Made by a program: the position numbers and the translations under genes
NCBI GenBank assembly: GCA_964034945.1
Contig: OZ035961.1
Coordinates: 5,438,001-5,502,000, forward strand
Source: Chrysopilus asiliformis
Taxonomy: Eukaryota; Arthropoda; Insecta; Diptera; Rhagionidae
Direction of reading: 5' to 3'
Length of the DNA stretch: 64,000 nucleotides
Part shown: one piece after another, positions 24,345-37,000 of the stretch
How positions within the stretch are numbered: the first letter of the stretch is position 1
How the letters are laid out: every line of letters begins with the position of its first letter
Notes under the pieces: model-generated
What the model was told of the DNA's origin: nothing
The model's database searches: none
The model's input: only the letters and a program-made list of their open reading frames with translations

Positions 24345-24961
24345 AAGTATTCAAGCAAGAGAATTGCTCACGGGATATTATTGCCAGAAATGGAACACTT
24401 TTTATTTTAGCAATGGACGGAGCTCCGAAAACTGAAGACTCCCTCGACAATTATCGCTACTTGAGTTTCGCTAAATCTACAAGACTCAATAAGACAGTTA
24501 AATTATCTTCACTTCCACCCACAATAGGAGCCGCACAACACCCTCTGTATCGTATATATTATCAGGTGCAAACTTGGCTTGGAAAAGACTTAGACCCTCA
24601 ACAGTGGGGATGGACATTTAACAACAATTTCTTGCAGCCAGTTAGTACATTACTTCCACCAGCACCGGAAGAACTCCTGAATTCCGTTTTTTGCAACTGC
24701 ACAAAAGGTTGTGGTCCTAATTGTGGATCCAGAAAAATTGGATTACCGTGCTCCATCGTTTGTAGCTTTTGTCGGGGTCAATCATGTTTAAATCCTGCTT
24801 CTTGTGATATCACTGAATCCTTTGACAATTTAAACGATGTCGATGATGAACTCGATCTTATTGGTACCTTAACATTAAATGCAAGTGAAGGTGATACCTA
24901 TATGGAAGATGAAGGGCAACAAGAACAAGAAGAAGGAGAAGCAGAAGCAGAAGAAGAATAA
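24345..24961 (+). pseudogene. 3' part of a CXC (tesmin/TSO1-like) cysteine-rich protein gene
   Basis: An open frame runs from the hairpin loop through the right arm to TAA at 24959-24961. The authentic part begins about 24345; upstream the frame merely reads through the inverted arm, and no ATG is available at the proper place. The loop encodes NGTLFILAMDGAPKTEDSLD and a following NYRYLSFAKSTRLNK; the arm encodes LSSLPPT, YQVQTWLGKDLDPQQWGWTF, then PPAPEELLNSVFCNCTKGCG and a cysteine-rich block (CGPNC, GLPCS, CSFCRGQSC). The tail is acidic, rich in Glu. The layout is that of multicopy arthropod proteins ending in a CXC domain, which are probably repeat-associated; their function is not known to me. 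The 5' half of the gene is missing, so I call it a fragment. Confidence 0.7.
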
Positions 24962-26054
24962 ATGAATGAAGGTGGAAAGAATATGGATTAGGCCTACTGG
25001 GGAAACCATGTAAAAAACGCGCCTTGTATTCTACCTCAATGGTGGTCGGAAAACGAATGTACAGTTCACAGTGTCTGGACTTCTATCTCGAAAACTATTG
25101 CCCCTACAAAAAAAAACCTTATTTAACCTTTTTTGTAGAGAATTTGCGGAGGAGCAATTCATCTGAACACAAAAAATGCGGACAGGCCATACAAAGCGAG
25201 ATATTTACGATTTATTTGACTTTTGACCTTGAATAATAGCAATTTCTCTGTGCGACGCATAGTTTGACGACTTGTATCTCGAAAACTGTTTGTCCTACAA
25301 GAAAATTGTATTTTACCTTTTTTGTAGAGAATTTTATTGTGATTAATTCATCTGAACCTCAAAAAGACGTACAACCCGTACAAAGTGAGATAAACGTAAA
25401 AAACTGATTTTTTGGACCTTTGACCTTGAATAACTCACGACGCCGGCGCAATTTCGGAATGGACTTTTGGGACGTTGTTTGTTATGCCAAAATAAAGGTC
25501 TGTGCAAAAATCCAGTTAACTAGGATTTTTTAAGAGGTTAAATCCTAATTTTCCTGGATTATCAACTTTTAGTGGAAATCCCTTAACCGGATTTAACCAA
25601 AAAGGTGGCTTTTTAAAAGCCGCAATTTAATTTTTCGCAATTTACTCCGAAACTACACGGTTTTTGGTAGTCGTATGTATGACAAAAGTTAGAGACAATT
25701 TCCTAGACTTTCTTTTTCTCCTAAAACTCAATATCTCATCGTTATCGATATATGCCGTTATTTCAGAAAAATCGGTTTCTGCGATTATAACTAACGGTTT
25801 TTCGGTAGTTTAACGTACAAGAAGAGTTAGATAAACTAGTATTGTCCACAGTTTTGTCTTTTATCGTTATCCGCTATCTTTTACCATTTTTTCTAATTAT
25901 TTTCCTGTTCATTTTCATTAAAAGGGAGAAAAAATTACGAACTTCTTGCAAAAAATAACGGTTTTTCGAAAAAAAAGGTTCAAAATACAATTAAAGATAT
26001 TAAAATTGCTTTGTATCGTAAGTCGATATCTTTAGCCATTATAACGATATATCA

Positions 26055-26288
26055 GGGCAGCAATCATGTATTTCGACACGTCTCTGTCTTTCGACTTCGA
26101 CACAGCTTTTAACTCTTGACTTCGCCATATCAGCAGCTTCAAATTTGCTGGAGTGACAGTCAGAATCATGTTTCGATTCATAGTGACGATTCCACGAAAT
26201 TTCAAGCTGCAGATATGGCGAAGTCAAGAGTTAAAAGCTGCGTCGAAGTCGAAAGACAGAGACGCGTCGGAATACATGATTGGTGCCC
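26055..26288. mobile_element. Element F, copy 1 (hairpin MITE)
   Basis: 234 bp whose outer about 90 bp are inverted copies (CGACACGTCTCTGTCTTTCG / CGAAAGACAGAGACGCGTCG). Ends GGGCAGCAATCATGTA / TACATGATTGGTGCCC. CAG adjoins both ends. The overlapping small open frames on both strands (MAKSRVKSCVEVERQRRV) are the two arms read out and not independent genes. Confidence 0.8.
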
Positions 26289-28063
26289 AGGTTTTGTAAA
26301 AAAATATATTTTTCTATAAATTAATATTTAATTCATCACGTTATAGTTTAATTGCACAGATTTTGTATAAGAAAGTAATTTTTCTTCTTAAAGTTGTCGC
26401 ACTGATGCGCGATTTCTTACACTTTCGATGTCCGAAACTAACGAAGCGCCCACTTTTACACAATTTCGATTCCCTTGCTGTGAAGTTTCTAAACTTACTA
26501 GTCTTTAAAACTCACAAAAAAGGGAGTAAGTTTGTTTTAACTAAAAATACCCCTCCACAGACTTTTCCATTATCCGAAATGTAACCAATAACCGTTTGCT
26601 AAAGTTTAGGAAGAAGCTAAAAAAAAATTATCACCCAGAAATTACCTTGAAACATCTTTTCATAGCATTCCCAAAAATGGTTTAACCTTCTGTTTTCGGC
26701 CTCTGGCCCAATATACAATAATAATAACAACAACAACAAAGAAAACGGTGAACGAAACCAATAAAGGTGATAAGCCAAGTTGCTATGTGGAAGTGCCGAA
26801 AGTATTCAAACCAACTGAAATAAAATTAAATTCAAATGATTCGTCCGGCATTTGAACGTTTCTTTCTTTAAAAAAAAGGATAAAAATTCTACCACAAAAC
26901 GTAATGAATGCCTTGCCAGCTTTAAGGATGACAATCAAAATTGAATGGCTGAGACTTTGCGACTCCTCCTTAGACAGGATCAGCATTACGAACTGATAGA
27001 AATTCTTTACAAACATCAGAATTCTGTACGTTTAAGTTCGCTTAAAATGCTTGACCTATGATACTCGAAGAAATTTCCTAAGATTTCGAAAAAGTCTTCT
27101 TTACGTTGTTGAAAAGGCAGCCTTGTTGTAAAAGCAGCCCCAAGCGATCATGATGCTATGCCACTTAAATTCATCTCAATCATCCCAACTAAAACATGGT
27201 TAAGATGAAAGAAAAGGGTAAAAGGGGAAATTGCCTTATGAATATTTGCATGTATATCGTTTTCTATTAGTTCCAAGGATAAAAGTGGATTTTGAACGGA
27301 GAAGATGAAAACACGTCTATATCCTGTATATACAGATACGATTTTGGTCTCATCTTAATATCGAATTTGTGTGAAAAGGATACGAAATTTTCTGGATGAA
27401 CCAAAAGGTATTGGACCGCACACCATCTACAAACAAATACTCACACGAACATATGATCGTTTTACCTCTTGAAAAACTTTTTATCGCTAAAACTTTAACC
27501 CGAAACTATTTAAAGTGTTTACCAGCAAAAAGTACTCATAGACTTTTATACACATTCATACAAACATCTAAAGTTAAGTTTAATCCTGTATCCTTAAGAG
27601 TAACATTCAAGCAACAATTTTCGAATATCATGGATCGTTTAAGTTGAAATGTTTAATTTGGGCTTATGCTCCTTTACAACACAAATTTCCATCTTCTAGA
27701 CTTTTGTATGTTCAATGAGGAAAAATATAAATTAAATCCCATGGAAATAAACAGATTAATAAATTGGAATAAGTTGTAAAAATAATATTTTATGTTATAT
27801 TTTAATTCTTATCTTTGAATTTACTTTTCTAATTGAACTGAATTGCAGAAAAATAATATTAGTCTACCTGTTCGAGATTTTTTGACTTGAGTAGTTTTTT
27901 TATGTAGACTGATTCCATTTGGGATTGTCCATAAGCGAATTTTCGACCTTACAATCCCCCCCCCCCCCCTTTCATTCGTCATAATTTTTCGAGTTTACCG
28001 CAGACCACCCCCTCCCCTCTCGTGTGACGTATTTTATGGACAGCCGCTTACTTGAAGAATATA
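26289..28063. other. No gene; C-run repeat fragment
   Basis: AT-rich; a run of about 13 C at 27957 begins a fragment of the dispersed CCCCCTCCCC...GTGACGT repeat that abuts repeat A at 28064. Confidence 0.5.
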
Positions 28064-28634
28064 AACATAACAAAAGCTATAATTGCCAATCTGGCAATTA
28101 TTGAAAACCCGTATGGTGATATTCGTATCAAAATTCGAACAGTTATACCAAAATTCCACTTTGAAGTCAAACTTTCCAATAAGATTTTTTAAAATTTATT
28201 CCAATCGAATTTTGATGTATGGCAGTTTTATGTAGAATCATATCCTAAATAACTTTTGTTCTTGGACTTTTTTGATGAGATGCACCGTTTTTGCGATATT
28301 TACAAAAAAACGTTTTTGTTCGTATGGGGGGTACCCCCCTAATGGTCCATTTTTGCCCATTAACGAACTTAGCCTCGCATTTTACGAAAAACGAATCTGC
28401 GCAAAATTTTAAGTCTCTAGCTCAATCCGTGCGCCAGCAATCCACGCCACAGACGGACGGACGGACAGACGGACGGACGGACGGACAGACAGACGGACGG
28501 ACATGCTAAATTCAACTTTTTTTATCATTCTAAACACACTGGTGTAATTCATTTTTTTGTGTGATGGCGGGATCTTGGCGTTACAAACGGTAAGGCAAAG
28601 TTAATATACGCTTTGGTTTCACCATACGGGTATA
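28064..28634 (-). repeat. Repeat A, copy 3 (reverse orientation)
   Basis: Reverse-strand copy ending TCACCATACGGGTATA at 28619-28634. The microsatellite appears as GACG/GACA repeats at about 28450-28503. Its hairpin end, ATTGCCAATCTGGCAAT, is at about 28082. Confidence 0.8.
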
Positions 28635-31600
28635 AAAAATAGGTGATAGGGACACTTCAAGCCGAGACTGTGACTGTGAAAAGAAAGTTTAAATTTGGCA
28701 ACCTCAAAGAGCTTTAAAAATTACTAAAAATGCAATATTCTTCTAACTCTTCGTGGGATGTTTTCTATTATTCATTTTTAATAATCGTACTAAAAATTTT
28801 GAAATATTGACATCTGATCAATAAATATCTGAAAAATTTAATAAATCTGGCATATAAGATTTTGTTTTTGACTACTTTAATACCATAAAGGTAACGGCGC
28901 ACTAAAGTTTTGTCAATTCAAATTGGTTACCTTCAATAAAACGCAATTAAACCAAAAAGAAAAATACCACTCCCCAAAACAAAAATCAATCGATTTTAAT
29001 TCCGATAAAGCATGCCCCTAAATTCGATTCTACAATCATTTTCTCTAGTATAGGTAATGATTTCTATATCCATGCCATATGAGAAGAAAAAAAAATATGA
29101 CAAACCCACACACAAACATGTCTTTAGATCATGTTACGAATTTTTGTATCGAAAAAGAAAAAGAAAATGTCATCCACGTGCTTGGTCCTCATCTGCATAA
29201 AAACAGCCCGGCAATAAAATCAACGCAAAGGTTGATTTTAACAAGCAAAATATTGGCTGAGATAGTAGCTCTATGAATCATATGTGAGATTGGACGATCT
29301 TCAAAAAATTTAAGACCTGATATACAGGTATAAACTTTACAAAAAGAAATAATAAAAAAAACGATGGAGAAAAGAAAAAAAATGAATTTTATGCTTTTTA
29401 ATCACATATCGTGGATCAATACCATAATCTCGATCGGTGTGATCTTGAATATATATTGTGTCAACATAGCCCACATATACAATCGAGAAAAAGTTTTGTT
29501 TTATTATGCAAATTTTTCAATTCTTTCAATATACATATATTTAATTACGCTGCTAACCAATGAGACATTAGTGACTTTTTATCCATTTTAGCTTAAGAAT
29601 TCGCCCAGATTTTGATAGTTTTTCTTTATGTCTCAATATATTTCTAAAAAGAAATTGGGAGTGCTGGAACAAGAATTTGATTCGATGAGATCGAATTTTA
29701 GGACTTTGAAGATCACTCTAATTTAGTACCACATTTAAACCCTCCCAATTAGCACAAAAGGCCAGAATCCGTAACTCTGTCAAACAATAAAATGTACCCA
29801 ATCAGCATATATGGTAACAATTGTTTATTACCCGAAAAAAAAAACTTCTATTCATCTCGCTATCATGGCGATCATTTTCCCTGCCTTCGATTTTTTTTTC
29901 TTCAATCTATGATCATTGATCAGCTAATGATGATCACTTGGCCTTGTTAGAAATTTTTAATAGCTCCGCTTGATTTTCGCACCTATGAATGTCTCTAATC
30001 ATTTATTGATTTTATTAGTTCAAATGTGTCACCTTAATGACAATAAGAATCACTATAATTTGGATTTCCATGCTTTTTTGTGAATAGCCGCAACATAAGA
30101 AAAGACGCGTAAAGAAGAACGGAATCTTTTTTTGTTCTCTGTCTCGTAGAATCATAAATTTTAAGATTTATCGATAAAATAGTTTCGTTCCTTTTATGCT
30201 TATTTTGTAACTTTACTAGAAGTTTTTTTTTTATTTCTTGTCTTTTAATGACATCGGATTAATGTTTCCGGAAGAAATCTGTTGATTTTGTTGTTGTTTT
30301 CTTGTTCTGTTGATGTTTGATTAGCCATTTTAGAATTGTAGACAATTTGCTAATATTTTGACCTAAGATTATGCCAATTGAATGGATTTTGTAAATTTAT
30401 GACATTAAAATCAAGCTTCATTTAATAGGAAATCGACAATGGAATTAGATCCAGATGATTGTTCAGACATATTTTTACTTGATTTAGAGTTCAATGATAT
30501 GAAAAAATAATTCATATTTTTTCAGCACGTGCCGACGGAACAACCCTTTAAAAATTCATGAGCCAAAATATATTTAAATTTAAGAGTAGATTTTCATTAG
30601 CCGAACTTTCGATTTTTATTTCTGTTGGAAACTCGGATTCAATAAAATTGTATATTATAAATACAAGAAGTGCTTAAAATATAATTTTACATAACTCTTT
30701 GATACATCAGAATTCAATCGGACCACACCCTCTCCATACAAACGAAAACTTTCTTCGATTTTCTCGAAAACTATGCGTTTTATCAATGCAATTTCACATA
30801 AGCGAGGGCGTACACGGAGCCACTTTCGGTCATCAGCATGCCGCAACTTCACCAAATTGTGGGAAAGAAACGAGTTCCGCAAGAGGGGAAAAGTCGCCAC
30901 TCGAAAAGTGTTCTTCTCGTCTTCTTTTACGCACACAAACGAAGTCGCTCGTGTCGCACGTCAGCATGCATGTGTGCGTAATTTCATTGAGTCAGTCGGT
31001 GCTTAGCCACCGACTTGTAAACATATCCCAAATAAACAAAAATTGAATGCAAATATTGAAATCCCAATTGCTGGTAGTTTTTTTTTTTTCAGGTAGGTAG
31101 GTAAATAACAAACTACCAGTCCTTATTCTTCTATTGTTGGCAGTTTTTATTGTGGCAATTGATGTTGCCTCGGTGCTAGCTAATAAAGGAATGAGATGGA
31201 AATACAACACATATATGAGAACCACACATACATGAGCGATCGCTTGTTGTACACAAGTTTTTGCTACTAAAAAGTGAAGAAGCGTGTACGTCGGAAAGGC
31301 ATTTTGAGGACCAAAAGTTGCCGCGACGAGATGAACCGTGTACGTTCGCACTAACACTTCCAATTTCAATGAAGCTACTCTTTTTCTCTTCTCTTTATAA
31401 CTGGATTTTTTTTTATCCAAAAAAGGGTTTTTGGACCACAATTTCGTGCAATTTTTCCGTACATCATATTCCATTCGGAGTGACTGTTGACGGATTACAG
31501 TTTTGAAAACTTTTATAGAAAATGGGGTAACGATGCGAAGACCAAGTTTGAAGGGAAAACCATTATATAAAAATCGTAAAATGGTTGTCTATTCCGTGAC

Positions 31601-32051
31601 TGTATGGTTGCGAGGACCACTTTACAACCTTTTTTGCTACTTGGGTATAAGCTACAACTATCTTATTGGTGGAAGGCATAAGACAACCATAACTTACAGT
31701 TAATGAGACCCATTGAAATTTTTAAAGCTCGATAAGGTAATTGGACCTTGTCAAAAAGAAAAGCTCAATTGATTTCTTAGACCTTTGCAAAATCCCCATT
31801 AATCAAAAATATCTACTAAAAGATATTTTACCTTCGGCAACATTTTTTTCAACTCCTCAGCTAATTTCATTAATAAACTTTTCATTTTAGTCATCAAAGT
31901 ACAAAATAAAATATGAATCTAAAAATATGAAATATTATTTATGAGCAGATCACAAAATCAAATAAATTATTTACCTAACATGTCATAAAAAAACATTTCA
32001 TTCAAACAGAAAAACCAAAAAAGACAAAAAATTTGATATTTTGTGACTCAA
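28635..32051. other. No gene recognised
   Basis: AT-rich except 30770-31010, which is more GC-balanced and has GGGGAAAAGTCGCCACTCGA, distantly like element C. A repeat A-like phrase (GATACATCAGAATTCAATCG) is at about 30700. Overlapping frames up to 160 codons at 30992-31474 have no recognised domain. Confidence 0.45.
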
Positions 32052-32820
32052 GTTTTTTACTTTCTTCTACGGAGTATAATAAAGTATTGTATTCATGAAA
32101 AATTTCGACCTCTTAATTTTGCCTAAAAAACATTTCCCGATCACTCCTGAGTCGATTGGAGTCATATTTAAAAAATGTCTTTCTGTCTGTCAGTCTGTCA
32201 GTCTGTGTACAAGATTTCTCAAAAACTAATAGAGCTAGCGCCATGAAATTTTATAGGCATGTTGGGTCCTGAAATGGGACGATCCTATCAACTTTTGGTG
32301 GAAATCCGTTAACCGGAAGTATCCAAAATGGCGGTTTTTCAAAAATCGCAATTTCGTTTTTCTCGATTTACTCCCAAATTACGCGTTTTTTAGTGGCCTT
32401 AAGTATGACAAAACTTGGAGAAAATAAAATTTCCCACACTTTTGTCTTTAGATATAGCTCGATATCTCAACCTGTTATCGAGATAAACCGTTATTTCCAA
32501 AAAAAAAAACAGTTTTTTGCGATTATCTCGAAAACTAACGGGTTTTTGCTGACTGAATGTATAAAGTGAATTAATGAGAATGGCATTCTGCACAATTTAG
32601 TTTCTTACCGTTATCCGTTATCTTTTACCGTTATTGAGATATTTTCATTAATATGTAAAAAATCACATGTTTGCGAATAATTTGCAAACTAACGGTTTTT
32701 CGACAAATCAGTTAAAAGAATAATTAAAGATGTTAACATTTTCTACATTTTTGCCATTTACCGTAAATTGATATCTTTTACAGTTCTCAAGTTATCTCAA
32801 ATTTTGTACGTTTTTGATAT
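32052..32820 (+). repeat. Repeat B, longest copy
   Basis: It begins ACTTTCTTCTACGGAGTATA and includes a short CTGT/CAGT run at about 32180-32207. Its interior repeats motifs such as ATCTCGAAAACTAACGG and ATCGAGATA at intervals. It matches the split copy at 23179-26054 and a diverged copy around 13190-13800. No protein frame was recognised, so it is probably a non-autonomous transposable element. Confidence 0.65.
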
Positions 32821-33919
32821 TTTTGAATAAACCAAGAATTTATTGGGAGGTCGTCTTAGGTTGACAACGCGACAGGGCTCTAGCGTAAATTGCGCAGGGT
32901 CGTAGATTTTGTAGAAGAAAGTTTTGTGTTGACCACAACTGATATTTTTTTCTATTTTTGCAAAATACAAAAACTTTTCAAGGTAATCGCATTTTCCGTT
33001 GCAAGCGAGCCCAACGAACATTTTTTTTACATTTTATCGTTTTTATTAAATACTAAAGTGGAAGTCATTAACTCCAAAAATCGCGTTATAACGAGGCCAT
33101 AAGCATAAATTCATTCTAAGGTTAAACAATGATATTTGCGAGAAAAAAAATCCGCAAAAGGTTACCATCAGCCACGTTCTATGTATTTATGTATAGCTTC
33201 TCTGTCACTTTTTGGGGGGCTCTAATAAAAGTTCAGTTATGTAAGACCACGTCTAAGGCTCACTCATATAATTCGTTTCAGCCAAAAAAAAAAATCAACA
33301 AAAAAGCGTTTATTACGCGGAAATGCCTTTTTGTAAATTTAATTTGTTAACAATCAGATAAAAAATTTGTGTAAAATTCTACTAACAATTTAGCGCCAGT
33401 CTACTGATAGGTGTGTGTAGTAACAAATAGTGATAAAAAATCCAAAAAAAAAAATACTTTATAGATAAAAAGGTACCCGATTATCGTCAAAATTTTGACA
33501 ACTCATCTATATCTTTCCAGAAAATCCACTGATTTTCAAGTACGATTAGTTTACAAAAAAATTCACTGCTGTCGGGTCCATCGAAATGTGGTGAACAGGT
33601 ACTCTATCTATGTTATCTTAGCTGTGATTACGGAACAATGGACAGGTGTACTCGTATAGTAAAAATGATAAATACCTATCTCGATTTAGACTATCAAGAA
33701 ATCATTGTTGTTTTTTTTTTGCATTCACAAGCATTTTTTTCCAAACTGATTGTAAAACAATATGTTTTCATTGTTTATTTTACGTAAAAAAATCGAGAGC
33801 AGGTTTTTTTTTAATTTTTAAAGGAAGTCAATTTTAAAAAATACTTGTGGCGTTTTTTTGTTTATTATACGTGCTTAAGTTACAGCCCTATGTAAAGAGC
33901 AATCGCTAATTTGACATAC
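32821..33919. other. No gene seen
   Basis: AT-rich single-copy-looking sequence with A/T tracts only. Confidence 0.5.
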
Positions 33920-34085
33920 GGGCTGTAATTTTCAGACCACCCCCTCCCAAAAAGGCTTTTTCGCGATTTTTTTGAGTTAGCTGTAAAAAAAATGATGGAA
34001 AACTGATTGTTGTAGCCCTTACTTTACGCTGTTTACGAGGCATTTACAAAATTCCATGAATACCCCAATTTTAAATGGATTTTTA
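33920..34085 (+). repeat. Dispersed repeat H copy
   Basis: CAGACCACCCCCTCCC, TTTCGCGATTTTTTTGAG, TTTACGCTGTTTACGAGGCA and ATTCCATGAATACCCC match the family. Confidence 0.5.
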
Positions 34086-37000
34086 TAAATTGGTTATTTT
34101 TGATGTACAAATATTTCTATAAATTTTATAAAATATATATGACGAATAATTTCTTTTAAAAATTATTATAAAAATTTTACTCAAGTAAAAAAAACCACAT
34201 GGTGACCCCTATAAAATTTTCTATGAGATATACAAACACTACTGTTAAAAATTCGTTCCCCTTTACCAAGGTATGATCACACAGGAATCTTACCATAGAC
34301 AAATATGGTGTGAGCATAAGAGGTGGTAATAAATTAAGAATTTCATGTGACTTTAAGCAATAATTGTCTGAAGATGTAGTTGGTCAGTATTGTGGATATA
34401 TTCGACAAAGCGTACATAAGTGTTACCGTATTTTTCGCGCCCACCTGATAGAGCCAAATTAGGGAAATTACAGTAAATGTTTTCGGAGTCTATTTGCAAG
34501 CGACAAACACGGTATAACACCAGTATAACACATTACCCATGATCGCGGAGTCGAGATGTTGTGCTCAGTTAATGCACGCGTCGATAAATAAATGCTAAGG
34601 TTATGTTGGATTTGATTTATAGGGAGCTACCATATTACCAAATAGAGTCATGCACACAATACTCTCTCAATTATCTGTTCTTAAAACTTACCCATTTTTA
34701 ATAATATTCGTAATTACCTAATAGGTTTTCTTGTTTAAAAAATCACTTACAATGCAGCTTTTTTTCTATAACGTTTAAATCTTGTATCTACATATTTTTA
34801 AAAAAAATCTTTATACAATGGTAGATTTATGTGCCTTAGCCTTTACACCTTTATTCGCAAATTAACGCACAAAGATTTCGCAAATGGCGTGCTTGGCCGT
34901 CAAGAAAGCCAAAATTAGCGAAATCAAAAGAAAAAATCATCTCATACTCGAAAATCTTAAGCTCTCTTTAAACTATCCATACGAAATGCAAAAATTGTTA
35001 CCACTACACGACCAAGCAGCCAATTTCCGTGGTAACTCTAAAGTAGAGAGACATTTATGGAATTTAACCAAGTTAACATTACTAGCAATTTAAAGCTTCC
35101 ATCCATCGTAGAGCATTCGCAAGGCCGAACCGCATTCAACATAAACCAGAAACATAACCTAGGCAACCTGAATCAATGCATTGAGCATATCTGCAAATAA
35201 TCACCGATCAGCGGTGAATTTTGCAGTAGAGATCTGCCGAACCTATAGCGTTAGTTATCTGTATGCGGAGGCTATGCTACGGGTTTTTGGAAGGTGCAGA
35301 TATCGCGCCATATTTGGCGCAGCCCTTTCACAAATAGGCAGGTTGAATTTGGACGTGTAGGTTCTGGCTTACAGCGAAGTAAAATTCAGGTAAAGTTAGC
35401 GGTAGGCAAGCGAACGGTTCCTTGGCCCCTCTCTATGGTGTTTCAAATCAGGTATAAGAAACGGTGTGATATAGTTAGATATGGACATATAGGCTGCAAA
35501 TTCATATAGATATGGATAGATAGATATATGTGGTCGCTCTAATCGCAATATTATAACGGACGGACGGTTCAGGGTCATCACATTGAGCCCGCGGAGAACG
35601 TTTTATTTATGTTGTTGAACAAGTGAGCCAAGTTCTCCACCATTTCTCGTACTTGGCTGATACCTGCGAGTACACCTATCAAGCCACCATCAAGCTCCAG
35701 GTCTGCTTCGCCGCATGTACTTTTCAAGGCACAAAAAATCTAATATATTTCTGTTGTTTCGCGGTGTTTTTTTTTTTTGCTTCTTTACTTTTTCTAAGCG
35801 CCCGTTCCCTTGCTCAAATTGCTGTGCTGGCTGGATTTACCTTTGCCGTATGGTTAGGTATGGTATAATGGTTGCAAGGTATGTTACGAGTTTTAATGCT
35901 GTTCAAACGTCTAACTGTTTCTCGCATGTTACATGACCAGTGCCGTTTTATTCGCGGGGCAACCGTAAAATATCTATCCATCTGGTATCTAACTATACAA
36001 ACCGAACAACTAATTCGCTAGGCAACGATGAGTTCCGTTCAGAAAAAAAAACCCTTTTAATAATAATATACATTTAATAATATTTTACATTATTTTTAAC
36101 CCATCGTTTCAAGCGTTTTCATTATCAATTTGTTAACTCCGTTCAGCGTTCAATATCTGAGGTTAAAACGTTACTAATCTCTGGTCGCCATGCTCATCTT
36201 ATTCTTTTTCGATTTTCAAAATTACCAATATTAGATACAAGACATAAAGGTTTAACACGCTAAACTTTGTACATGTTGCGAATTATGTGTTCTCGTGTAT
36301 CCAACAACTGTTACCGATGTTCCTTTCCTCAACACTTCAAACATCATCAAATACTATAAATTTCTCAAAAAAAAAAAAAATCTGTTAGATTTCTTAACTA
36401 AAAATTCAGTTTCTCCAAATTAATCGTTACGAAAAAAAAATCATTCAGACCGCTACGTTATCCCAGCTTTGGATAAAGCATAAAATATATTTTAGCGTTA
36501 GGTTTATTTAGGGCACATATTGTACAACAATCAGCAACATTAATAATTTTTCGCGTACTCAAAACGTTTCGACTGAACGGAACTTAAGTTAGATTGCAGT
36601 CATTTATTTTATCAAAAAAAATTTCAAGTAATTTTTCGCTCGTTTTTTGAATTAATTATATTTTTTCTATCGTTTATGTCGACGCTATATGTTTAATTTC
36701 ATCTTGGTTTTTTGTCCAACGATGATAAATTTAAATTTTATGATAAAGTACAAAATTCATGAGGATCGCTTTTTTAATTTCTTTTTTGTTTAAATATAAA
36801 TTGCTTGAAAATTCGCGTAAAGAATGCAAAATGTTGATTACTCATTAGTTTTAGTTTGGGTTTTGTAAATTTTTTGGTTATCACCGAGTGCAAGTGTTTT
36901 ATGGAAACTGCGCTGGGTAATTTTAGGTATTTACTTGCGATTAAAGTTTCTTCAAGATATAATGTAAGATTTAGATTCTGTAAAATTTACTTTCAATTTT

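Larger units (their letters stand above)
23265..25559. mobile_element. 2.3-kb fold-back element carrying a CXC-protein gene fragment
   Basis: Positions 23265-24341 and 24479-25559 are inverted copies of each other, almost identical by eye over about 1.08 kb, with a 137-bp loop between. The clearest difference is a 13-bp length difference near the inner end. The outer ends read ATCCAGGAAAATTAGG on the right (reverse strand) and ATACAGGAAAATTAGG on the left. The element interrupts another repeat: the uninterrupted relative near 32280 reads CCTATCAACTTTTGGTGG, while here TATCA occurs on both sides (23260-23264 and 25560-25564). This supports insertion with a 5-bp target duplication. A transcript across it would fold into a kilobase hairpin. 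An assembly inversion artefact is possible, but the loop and the target duplication argue against it. Confidence 0.85.
23179..26054 (+). repeat. Repeat B copy, split by the fold-back element
   Basis: The pieces 23179-23264 and 25560 to about 26054 together resemble the uninterrupted copy at 32052-32820. Shared landmarks are ACTTTCTTxTACGxAGTATA, ATCAACTTTTxGTGGAAATC and ACGGTTTTTCG. The family contains many short degenerate segments such as AACGGTTTTT and GTTATCGxTAT and no coding frame. The left piece lacks the part with the CTGT repeats seen near 32180. Confidence 0.7.

Noticed and set aside
30432..30510. Short frame MELDPDDCSDIFLLDLEF
   Set aside because: Only 23 codons, with no splice context, TIR or relative in the window.
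30992..31474. 160-codon reverse frame
   Set aside because: No recognisable domain, overlapping frames on the other strand, and ordinary intergenic composition.
31261..31506. Possible THAP-domain fragment (CTSERHFEDQKLPRRDE)
   Set aside because: Only a short CxxxxHF-like phrase; the N-terminal C2 pair and the rest of the domain are absent.
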